Of a stretch of DNA of 33,748 bases, positions 8,083 to 14,750 are shown one piece after another. The notes beneath the pieces are model-generated. The model saw only the letters and a list, made by a program, of their open reading frames with translations, was not told the DNA's origin and searched no databases. The stretch lies in IMG/VR virus record IMGVR_UViG_3300021963_003854, positions 1-33,748 of that record. One strand, written 5' to 3'. The translations under genes and the position numbers were made by a program. The stretch is from a virus. How positions within the stretch are numbered: the stretch's first letter is position 1; every line of letters starts with the position of its first letter.

Positions 8083-9258
8083 GTGTCAAAGCAATTAGCA
8101 ATCGGTTGGAATAGCAATGCACCTTGGGCTGCAACTGGTTATGGAACTCAAACAGCACAAGTAACTCAGCGACTAAAAGAACTGGGTCACAATGTAGCGA
8201 TCTTTAATAACTACGGTCTAGAGGGAAGCAACACAGACTGGAACGGAATGCCCGTTTATCAACGTGGCGCAGACCTCTACTCAAATGACGTAGTACCTGC
8301 TCACATGCACGATTGGACTTCACGCCACCCTAAACAGGGTCACATTCTTTTTACTCTTTATGACGTATGGGTATTTAAAGGCCCTAGATGGGCTGACTGG
8401 AATGTTGCTAGTTGGGTTCCCATTGACCACATCCCTGCACCGCCAGAAGTAACCAAGTGGTTGCGACAAGATTTTGTAACTCCTATTGCTATGAGCCAGT
8501 ACGGGCAAACAATGATTGAGAACGTAGGCATTGAATCCCTTTATGTGCCACACGGCATCGAGTCAGTCTTTAAGCCAATGAAACGCCATAAGGGAACTAC
8601 CGGCAGAGATTACATTGGAGTTGGCGAGGACAAGTTTGTTGTCGGTATGAACGCAGCCAACAAAGGCGTAAGCCCTAACCGCAAAGCATTTGGTGAGAAC
8701 ATCTTGGCGTTCTCTATGTTTGCTCAGATGCACGATGACGTAGTTCTTTATCTGCACACAGATCAGATGGGCGCACTAGGTGGAATCAAACTGATGCAGT
8801 TGCTTCAATCCTGTGGAGTGCCAGAGGACAAGTTTAAGTTCGTTGATCCTTACGTTTACCGCACCGGGATTGACCAGCAGACTCTAGCCACGATCTATAC
8901 GGCGATGGATGTTCTGCTTGCCACTTCATACGGCGAGGGCTTTGGTATTCCTACTGTCGAAGCGCAAGCCTGTGGCACACCTGTAATCATTAGCGACTTT
9001 GCAGCTTCAACGGAGCTACTAGGTGACGGCTGGCTAATTGACGGCCAACCGCTTTGGGATGCACCGCAATCTAGTTGGTTCCACATGCCTAGCGTTCCTG
9101 CAATCGTGGATGCCCTAGAGCAGGCGTATCAGCGTGGTCGTGGCAGATCAGAAAAGGCACAAGAGTTTGCCAAGGCGTATAACGCCGATACCGTGTTTGA
9201 GGAGCATTGGAAGCCTGCACTAAAGGTGCTGGAAGCCAAAGCCCTAGAACGGATGTAG
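8083..9258 (+). CDS. Glycosyltransferase, GT-B fold, family 4-like
   Basis: A 391-aa protein starting at GTG 8083 behind AAAGGA. N-terminal half: 'GWNSNAPWAATGYGTQTA...RLKELGHNV', the typical GT-B opening with a Gly-rich acceptor-side loop. C-terminal half: 'VGMNAANKG', then 'MDVLLATSYGEGFGIPTVEAQACGTPVI', containing the E-x7-E motif that binds the nucleotide-sugar donor in GT4-type retaining enzymes. It probably transfers a sugar to a phage or host surface acceptor in the cytoplasm. First of four sugar genes spaced by -4 to +3 nt, downstream of a strong terminator, so a separate promoter between 8021 and 8070 is expected. Confidence 0.85.
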   Translation: MSKQLAIGWNSNAPWAATGYGTQTAQVTQRLKELGHNVAIFNNYGLEGSNTDWNGMPVYQRGADLYSNDVVPAHMHDWTSRHPKQGHILFTLYDVWVFKGPRWADWNVASWVPIDHIPAPPEVTKWLRQDFVTPIAMSQYGQTMIENVGIESLYVPHGIESVFKPMKRHKGTTGRDYIGVGEDKFVVGMNAANKGVSPNRKAFGENILAFSMFAQMHDDVVLYLHTDQMGALGGIKLMQLLQSCGVPEDKFKFVDPYVYRTGIDQQTLATIYTAMDVLLATSYGEGFGIPTVEAQACGTPVIISDFAASTELLGDGWLIDGQPLWDAPQSSWFHMPSVPAIVDALEQAYQRGRGRSEKAQEFAKAYNADTVFEEHWKPALKVLEAKALERM

Positions 9259-9261
9259 AGC

Positions 9262-10065
9262 GTGAAAATCGGCTGGTACACACATCACACCGAGAATACG
9301 CAGAGCGTTCTTGTGCGTTCGCCTGTGAGCCAGCAAGGGCTATTCACGGGGCAGTTCGCAGGTGGGGCTGAAATGTCAGACTACGAATACCGCTTGCAAG
9401 CACCTCTAGACTACGAGATTGAGATTGTCACCCCATACACATTCGATACACACGACATACACCAATTCGATTCAGTCATAGTTACGGGTACAGATGCGTT
9501 CACAGATGCGCAGTTATACAGACTGGCTGAGTATGACCCGTTCGTATTTGTGCATCACTTACAAACTCCACGCGCAGGGCTTAATGCTTTGATTCGTGGC
9601 TCTCGCTTATTCGTAACCCATACCCCGGCGCACATGCGCAGAGAATTGGCTTGGAGTAAGCCACGCAAGACTGCGCAGGTTCTAAGTTATTTCGACACGA
9701 GCAAGTGTCACGATCACATGGACAAACAACCTTACGCATTGTGGGCTGCTAGGAATCACCCCTTAAAAGGTCAGCTACGCGCTCACGCTTGGGCAGCTCA
9801 GGCAGGCTACGAGTTCAAAGCTCTTACAGATGTACCGCGTGAACAAGTGCTAGATGCAATGGCAAGGGTGGAATGGTTTGTGCATTTGCCGTTAGCCTTT
9901 GAGTCAGAATGTCGCGCAGTAATGGAAGCGGTGCTTTCAGGTTGCAGGATTCACACGAACGAGAACGTAGGAATTACTAGCGTTGAAGATTGGCACGATG
10001 CAGATGCATTGCGCCACATGGTAGATAAGGCAGGCGATACATTTTGGAAACTGGTGCAGCAATGA
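9262..10065 (+). CDS. Putative glycosyltransferase (GT-B-like, divergent)
   Basis: A 267-aa protein starting at GTG 9262, 3 nt after the previous stop. The start 'MKIGWYTHHTENT' followed by 'GGAEMSDYEYRLQAP' resembles the N-terminal Rossmann half of GT-B enzymes; 'FDSVIVTGTDAF' and 'FVTHTPAHMRREL' continue it. The C-terminal part, 'VEWFVHLPLAFESECRAVMEA' and 'VLSGCRIHTNENVG', is the degenerate donor-binding half, where E...E spacing is retained. It is shorter than usual (about 350 residues). Next gene overlaps by ATGA. Confidence 0.65.
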   Translation: MKIGWYTHHTENTQSVLVRSPVSQQGLFTGQFAGGAEMSDYEYRLQAPLDYEIEIVTPYTFDTHDIHQFDSVIVTGTDAFTDAQLYRLAEYDPFVFVHHLQTPRAGLNALIRGSRLFVTHTPAHMRRELAWSKPRKTAQVLSYFDTSKCHDHMDKQPYALWAARNHPLKGQLRAHAWAAQAGYEFKALTDVPREQVLDAMARVEWFVHLPLAFESECRAVMEAVLSGCRIHTNENVGITSVEDWHDADALRHMVDKAGDTFWKLVQQ

Positions 10066-10736
10066 GAATGCTTACAATCATTCCGACAAGAGGGCGCAAC
10101 GATAACGCCATTAGATTATTTGAAGCCATTAACGCAACGGCAGACTTTACAGAAGTGGTCTTTGCCATAGATGCAGATGATGTTAAAACCTACAATGGCT
10201 TGATGGCAGAAACTGCTGGACTAGATAACGTCAAGGTCTGCATTGCCAACCGTATGGGAATGAACGGCACTCTTAATCATTGGGCTTTATGGTTCTCACC
10301 TGACTATGACTACATCTGTTTTATGGGTGATGACCACCTACCGCGCACAGGTGGTTGGGACACGAAACTTGCAGAAGCTATTGGCACAGAGCCGGGCATT
10401 GCTTACGGAAACGATTTACTGCAAGGCGAGAATTTGCCAACTGCCGTAGTAATGTCTAGCAAGATCATTAGGGCTACTGGCTTTATGTCACCGCCAGCCT
10501 TAAAGCACTTGTTCCTAGATAACTACTGGCTTGCAATGGGTCACGCTTTAGAGAATGTGAACTATTTGCCAGATGTAGTAATTGAACACATGCACTACAC
10601 AAACGGCAAGGCAGCCCATGACGATAGATACGCAGCCGTAAATAACCCTGAAATGCACAACGGCGATCAGGCTATCTTTGCTGAATACCTAGCCACAGAA
10701 TTTAGTAATGACGTTGAGAACGTAAAGGCTTGGTAA
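10062..10736 (+). CDS. Putative glycosyltransferase, GT-A fold (family 2-like)
   Basis: A 224-aa protein. 'MLTIIPTRGRNDNAIRLFEAI' is the classic GT-A nucleotide-binding opening, followed by 'VVFAIDADD', 'NHWALWF' and 'YDYICFMGDDHLPRTGGWDTKL', where GDDH takes the place of the DxD metal/donor motif. Later 'ATGFMSPPALKHLFLDNYW' fits the acceptor part. ATG 10062 is chosen because it overlaps the upstream stop as ATGA and begins the beta strand. Acceptor and sugar are not known. Confidence 0.72.
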   Translation: MRMLTIIPTRGRNDNAIRLFEAINATADFTEVVFAIDADDVKTYNGLMAETAGLDNVKVCIANRMGMNGTLNHWALWFSPDYDYICFMGDDHLPRTGGWDTKLAEAIGTEPGIAYGNDLLQGENLPTAVVMSSKIIRATGFMSPPALKHLFLDNYWLAMGHALENVNYLPDVVIEHMHYTNGKAAHDDRYAAVNNPEMHNGDQAIFAEYLATEFSNDVENVKAW

Positions 10737-11596
10737 TGAAGATACTGATTACAGGTCACAAAGGATTCGTTGGCCGTAACTTTGTAAAGGCTTTGCCAGA
10801 TAGTGAGATTACAGGCATTGACTTAAAAGACGGCAACGATTGCAGGGACTTCTTTAAGACCAACACAGATCAGTTCGATCTAGTGATTCACCTAGCAGCC
10901 ATCGTTGGTGGTCGCGCAACTATCGAGGGTGAGCCACTATCGGTAGCAACTGACCTGTCAATAGATGCTGAGTTCTTTAATTGGGTGCAGAAAACAAAAC
11001 CCATAAATACGGTTTACTTTTCTAGCTCGGCTGCTTACCCAATAGACCTGCAAACTGGACACCATAGAAACCGACTAGCAGAGCATGACCTAAACCTAGA
11101 TGCGGTTAGGAATCCTGACCTGACTTATGGCTGGGCAAAACTTACTGGGGAATACTTGGCGCAATTTGTAAGTGATTCCAAGGTGTTCGTCTTTAGACCG
11201 TTCTCAGGTTATGGATCAGATCAAGATGCTGATTATCCGTTTCCTAGTTTTATTGACCGCGCTCTAGCCAAGGCAGACCCGTTTGACATTTGGGGCGATG
11301 GCGAGCAGGTGCGTGACTTCATCCACATTGAGGACATAGTTCAGGCTGTTCTCTGGCACGTTCAGACTGGGTACACAGGCACGTTCAATCTATGCTCAGG
11401 CTTTGCCACTAGCTTTAATGACCTAGCAGAAATGGTCTGCGAGGAAGCAGGCTACAAGCCCGTGTTTAATCACATACGTTCAGCACCTACTGGGGTTATG
11501 TATCGCGTTGGTGATTCGCATTTATCGCACCAGTATTTCATTCCGCAGATTACTTTGCGTGAGGGAATTCGTAGGGCATTGGCAGAACGCAAGTAG
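10736..11596 (+). CDS. NAD(P)-dependent sugar-nucleotide epimerase/dehydratase (extended SDR)
   Basis: A 286-aa protein with the Rossmann motif G-x2-G-x2-G at the N-terminus (TGHKGFVG, G7/G10/G13), 'VIHLAAIVGG', 'VYFSSSAAYP' with the catalytic Ser, and Y131-x3-K135 in 'LTYGWAKLTGE'; 'VFRPFSGYG', 'IWGDGEQVRDFIHIEDIV' and 'GTFNLCSG' complete the pattern. It resembles GDP-L-fucose synthase/UDP-glucose 4-epimerase-type enzymes and probably makes the donor used by the three transferases upstream. Start ATG 10736 overlaps the preceding TAA. Confidence 0.85.
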   Translation: MKILITGHKGFVGRNFVKALPDSEITGIDLKDGNDCRDFFKTNTDQFDLVIHLAAIVGGRATIEGEPLSVATDLSIDAEFFNWVQKTKPINTVYFSSSAAYPIDLQTGHHRNRLAEHDLNLDAVRNPDLTYGWAKLTGEYLAQFVSDSKVFVFRPFSGYGSDQDADYPFPSFIDRALAKADPFDIWGDGEQVRDFIHIEDIVQAVLWHVQTGYTGTFNLCSGFATSFNDLAEMVCEEAGYKPVFNHIRSAPTGVMYRVGDSHLSHQYFIPQITLREGIRRALAERK

Positions 11597-11621
11597 AATA
11601 GTAAAGACTTTAGGAGTTACT

Positions 11622-12227
11622 TTGGCGATCAGCAACGGATATGCGACACTAGCGCAACTTAAATCCGCATTACGAATTAGTGATGCAGTAGATGATTCTC
11701 TATTAGAGATGGCTATTGAGTCGGCTTCACGAGCTATTGACGGACACGCTGGCCGTTACTTCTATTCATCTGGTACAGCCACGCGCTACTACGCAGCTGA
11801 CGATTCTTACATTACTCAGATTGACGATATCTCAGGTACAGCCTTAACGCTTCAAAGTTCATCTGCTGGTGATGGTGTCTTTGATACAACTTGGGCAGTC
11901 GGTGATTACCAACTAGAACCACTTAACGGCAACGTAGATGGTCTACAAGTTCCATACACACGCATTCGCGCTGTTGAAAATTACCTATTCCCGGTTGAAT
12001 CAGGTCAAGCACTTGTCAAACTAACAGCCGTCTTTGGTTATTCATCTGTGCCTATCGCTATCACACAGGCTTGCATCATTCAGGCCAGCCGTATCTTCAA
12101 GCGTTTAGATAGTCCTCTTGGCGTAGCTGGCTTTGGCGATCTTGGCGCGATCTCTGTAACTAGGGACATTGACCCAGACGTTGCACAGTTGGTAGCTCCG
12201 TATCGCCGTATGAGAAACTTTGCCTAA
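11622..12227 (+). CDS. Head-tail connector (adaptor) protein, HK97 gp6-like
   Basis: A 201-aa protein. The opening 'NGYATLAQLKSALRI' with 'DDSLLEMAIESASRAIDGHAGRYFY' is typical of the gp6-like connector ring that sits under the portal. The C-terminal 'CIIQASRIFKRLDSPLGVAGFGD' is also usual. Start is TTG 11622, 4 nt after TAGGAGTTAC; the frame is open further upstream (to 11508) but that overlaps the epimerase and lacks a ribosome site. The stop overlaps the next ATG. Confidence 0.82.
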   Translation: MAISNGYATLAQLKSALRISDAVDDSLLEMAIESASRAIDGHAGRYFYSSGTATRYYAADDSYITQIDDISGTALTLQSSSAGDGVFDTTWAVGDYQLEPLNGNVDGLQVPYTRIRAVENYLFPVESGQALVKLTAVFGYSSVPIAITQACIIQASRIFKRLDSPLGVAGFGDLGAISVTRDIDPDVAQLVAPYRRMRNFA

Positions 12228-12634
12228 TGGCTCAACTATCTGAAATCCGCACAGGGATTGCCACTAACCTTGCAAGCATTACCGGGCTACGCACAGCAGC
12301 CGTTATGCCTGACAACCCAAGTCCACCTATTGCAATAGTTCAGCCTGACTCAATTTCCTACGATGACACATTCCAAAGAGGGATGCAGACCTACACCTTT
12401 ACAGTAGTGGTTCTGGTTGGTCGCGTAGCTGAAAGATCAGCCCAAAATGCCATAGATGCTTTCTGTTCCAGCACAGGTGCATCCAGTATCAAGTTGGCTA
12501 TTGAGCGAGATAAAACACTTGGTGGGAAAGTGTATGATTTAAGAGTTACCGATATGAGAGCGTATGCCACGATCTCAGTTGGTGAAGTAAACTATTTAGC
12601 AGCAGAGTTCCTAGTTCTCTGCTTCGCAGACTAA
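12227..12634 (+). CDS. Putative tail terminator/tail completion protein
   Basis: A 135-aa protein in the position of the tail terminator between connector and tail tube. 'LSEIRTGIATNLASITGLRT', 'PPIAIVQPDSISYDDTFQRGMQ' (split: 'PPIAIVQPDSI', 'YDDTFQRGMQTYTF') and 'TFTVVVLVGR' fit the alpha/beta fold of gpU-like proteins that cap the tail tube. It overlaps the previous stop (TAATG). Assignment rests mostly on gene order and general pattern. Confidence 0.65.
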   Translation: MAQLSEIRTGIATNLASITGLRTAAVMPDNPSPPIAIVQPDSISYDDTFQRGMQTYTFTVVVLVGRVAERSAQNAIDAFCSSTGASSIKLAIERDKTLGGKVYDLRVTDMRAYATISVGEVNYLAAEFLVLCFAD

Positions 12635-12649
12635 GGGAGCAATAACAAA

Positions 12650-13060
12650 ATGGCCAAATTTGCAGCCACAGATTACAAGGTCACCGTAAACGGTACCAAC
12701 TTTTCTACAAACTTAAACAGCGTGGAACTTGCTATTGAGTCAGACGATCTAGAAACAACTGCATTCGGTGGCGAATTCCGCACCCGTGTTGGTGGTCTAA
12801 AGACTGGTTCATTAACACTTTCGTTCATGCAAGACTTTGGCGCAGCATCAGTAGATGCCACCCTATTCCCATTGCTAAACACTTTGGCTACCGTAGTAAT
12901 CGCTCCGACTTCTGGAACTGTAACTGCCACCAACCCAAGCTACACAGCAACTTGCTTAGTAAACAGCTACTCGCCGTTTGCATCCAGCGTTGGTGACATT
13001 GCAACCCTTTCCGTAACATGGCCAACATCAGGCACAATCACACGCGGAACGTCTGCTTAG
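12650..13060 (+). CDS. Major tail (tube) protein
   Basis: A 136-aa, mostly beta protein: 'YKVTVNGTNFSTNLNSVEL', 'DLETTAFGGEFRTRVGGLKTG' (split: 'DDLETTAFGGEF', 'RVGGLKTGSLTLSFMQDF') and 'TATCLVNSYSPFASSVGD', with 'TVTWPTSGTITR'-type last strand. This is the pattern of small siphophage tail-tube subunits. It lies directly before the tail assembly chaperone gene, as is nearly universal, and has a GGGAG ribosome site. Confidence 0.85.
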   Translation: MAKFAATDYKVTVNGTNFSTNLNSVELAIESDDLETTAFGGEFRTRVGGLKTGSLTLSFMQDFGAASVDATLFPLLNTLATVVIAPTSGTVTATNPSYTATCLVNSYSPFASSVGDIATLSVTWPTSGTITRGTSA

Positions 13061-13061
13061 T

Positions 13062-13313
13062 ATGAAGATCAACCTGCGCGTAACTTTTAACGACAAGACA
13101 GAACACCAAGTAACGGCTACTGCTCGTGACCTTGTTGCCTTTGAAGATAAGTTCACTAAATCAGTAACATCGCTAGAAAGTAATTTCCGCATAACTGACA
13201 TTCTTTGGATTGCGTGGCATTACCTGAAACGCACAGAAACAACAAAACTAGAGTTTGAAGAATGGTGCGACACAGTAGATGAAATTGAAGCGAGTGATAC
13301 AGACCCAAAATAA
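13062..13313 (+). CDS. Tail assembly chaperone, short form (gpG-like)
   Basis: An 83-aa acidic helical protein directly after the tail tube gene and before the tape measure region. 'ARDLVAFEDKFTKSVTSL' and 'ITDILWIAWHYLKRT' are typical of siphophage gpG-like chaperones, which bind the tape measure and recruit tube subunits. The zero-frame stop TAA 13311-13313 follows immediately after a slippery heptamer, so the same mRNA should also give a longer form. Confidence 0.85.
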   Translation: MKINLRVTFNDKTEHQVTATARDLVAFEDKFTKSVTSLESNFRITDILWIAWHYLKRTETTKLEFEEWCDTVDEIEASDTDPK

Positions 13314-13459
13314 CTGGGTTGGGTGACTCATCCCAACATTGGTATTTGGCTTATCTATCCGTTGAAACTGGTATTGCTCCATCAGTTCTAATGGAAGAAT
13401 CTGAACGCATGCTTTATACAATGGGAATGTATCTGCGCCATAAACATAGTCAGGGATAG
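13062..13459 (+). CDS. Tail assembly chaperone, long form made by -1 frameshift (gpGT-like)
   Basis: CCCAAAA at 13304-13310 is set in frame as C-CCA-AAA, an X-XXY-YYZ slippery heptamer, followed at once by TAA. A -1 slip gives ATA at 13310 and an open frame of 49 codons to TAG 13457-13459. The extension contains 'HWYLAYLSVETGIAPSVLME' and ends 'MGMYLRHKHSQG', the usual G-T fusion domain look, for a fusion of about 132 aa. The -1 frame has no good start of its own, so it would otherwise be an unexplained gap between genes. A downstream pairing GGGTTGGGTGA with TCATCCCAAC (13316-13336) could stimulate slipping. Confidence 0.85.
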
Positions 13460-13461
13460 CA

Positions 13462-13980
13462 ATGGCAAAGACTCCGTATGCAAGTGGTCGCGCTGGTAGC
13501 GCATCTGTTGAAATTCAAGTTATAGGTTTGTACCCGTTTCTTAAACGTGCAGCAGCAGCTGACCCATTGTTTAATAAAGAGATTCGCGCAGCATCCGTTA
13601 AGTTGATTGGGCAGGTTGTGACTAATGTTCAATCAGCAGCAGCAAGCGCACCTAATCGCCGGCAAGCAATCGAATCTGCAAAGGGCTTTAGAGCTAGACC
13701 AGACCGTGTGCCAGTAATCAAATTAAACGGTTCTGCCAATTTCGTATCTCAAAGCCGACCTAACAGAAAGCGCAAGAAAAAGGTCACTAGGGGTGACGTA
13801 TTCTTTGGCTCTGAATTTGGCTCTAACAAGCTAAAGCAATTCCCACCTAGATCAGCCAGTTTCTTTGGCGGTAACAGGGGCTATTACTTCTGGCCTACTA
13901 TTGAGCGAATGGCTGGGGATATTAGCAAAGAATACCTAAATGCCCTTGATTCCATTACAAATAAACTCAAGCATTTGTAG
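13462..13980 (+). CDS. Putative HK97 gp10-like minor virion/tail protein
   Basis: A 172-aa basic protein. An N-terminal helical part is followed by 'FVSQSRPNRKRKKKVTRGDV' and then 'FFGSEFGSNKLKQFPPR', 'GYYFWPTIERM', a pattern seen in gp10/tail-completion-like proteins of actinophages. The usual gp10 place is before the tail tube, so the location after the chaperone is a shuffled order. It starts 2 nt after the frameshifted chaperone stop. Function is inferred from pattern and context only. Confidence 0.55.
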   Translation: MAKTPYASGRAGSASVEIQVIGLYPFLKRAAAADPLFNKEIRAASVKLIGQVVTNVQSAAASAPNRRQAIESAKGFRARPDRVPVIKLNGSANFVSQSRPNRKRKKKVTRGDVFFGSEFGSNKLKQFPPRSASFFGGNRGYYFWPTIERMAGDISKEYLNALDSITNKLKHL

Positions 13981-14009
13981 TAGACAGACCGTATAACAAA
14001 TGCTAGAGT
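13981..14009 (+). promoter_or_regulatory. Promoter for the primase-like gene, probably leaderless
   Basis: TAGACA (13981-13986), a 17-nt spacer and TAGAGT (14004-14009) make a good sigma-70-type pair, with the -10 ending 7 nt before the ATG at 14017. A second -10-like TATAAC is at 13992-13997. No ribosome site precedes the ATG, which agrees with a leaderless mRNA. Confidence 0.6.
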
Positions 14010-14016
14010 CTGACCT

Positions 14017-14742
14017 ATGTACGCAGTTAAATGGTGGTCAGTCAAGGACAACAGGCCAAAGCCATACGCAGATGATTGGGCTAGCTTTGTAAGCCTGCTC
14101 TCGCATCACGCTGAACGTGAGGACAAATACAAGGGGCATCTATACAGCCCTGTGACCTACGTTGAGAACGGCTTTCGCGGTAACAAGAACGTAGTTGCTA
14201 TCAACGCATTCGTTGCTGACCTAGACGGCGAAGCCCTAGATGACACCTTAAAGAAACTAGATGGCTATGAATACATCATTTACACCACACACAGCCACAG
14301 CCTTGATGAGCAACATTGGCACATAGTTATTCCTTTCTGCGATCCAGTTCCTAGTCACGAGTGGTACTCAGTCTGGAAGCAGATGCACGAGTTCCTAGAC
14401 ATTGTTGGCGATCCACAGACTAGCGATCCAGCCCGTATCTTCTTTGCACCTCAACACGCACCGGGTGCAGAGTTTGAAACCTTGCGCGGATACGGCGAGA
14501 TCATGCAAGCCCCAGAATTTAGATACTCAGATAGACCGCCTGTATCACTAACTAAGCGTGATCCTCAAAGGACAACTAGCAACTGGGAATGCAGATGCAC
14601 ACTCACCAAGGTATGCACCAAATGTGAAATAGAATTTAAGGACATTGACTTATCTAGGTACAATGGAATGAGTCAAAAGGAAATACGGTCAGATATACGC
14701 CGTGAGTTTCTAGAGTTAATGGCAGGTGCTTCTGCCACTTAG
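14017..14742 (+). CDS. Archaeo-eukaryotic primase-like (PrimPol/RepB-primase type) protein within the tail cluster
   Basis: A 241-aa protein with the AEP order of motifs: a DxD in 'VADLDG' (D68, D70), 'IIYTTHSH' with His92/His94, 'HWHIVIPF' (about 100-107) and an Arg in 'DPARIFFAP' (R140). After the catalytic core comes a C-x-C-x5-C-x2-C cluster (C192, C194, C200, C203) that may bind zinc, then a helical tail with 'IRSDIRREFLELM'. Such proteins make primers for DNA synthesis or start replication. It interrupts the virion genes between the gp10-like and tape measure genes and has its own promoter, the signature of a separately acquired and separately timed gene. Family assignment by motif only. 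Confidence 0.68.
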   Translation: MYAVKWWSVKDNRPKPYADDWASFVSLLSHHAEREDKYKGHLYSPVTYVENGFRGNKNVVAINAFVADLDGEALDDTLKKLDGYEYIIYTTHSHSLDEQHWHIVIPFCDPVPSHEWYSVWKQMHEFLDIVGDPQTSDPARIFFAPQHAPGAEFETLRGYGEIMQAPEFRYSDRPPVSLTKRDPQRTTSNWECRCTLTKVCTKCEIEFKDIDLSRYNGMSQKEIRSDIRREFLELMAGASAT

Positions 14743-14750
14743 GAGTCTTG

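Noticed and set aside
11508-11621. Longer start for the connector protein
   Set aside because: Overlaps the epimerase by about 90 nt without a ribosome site, while TTG 11622 follows TAGGAG and starts the conserved part.
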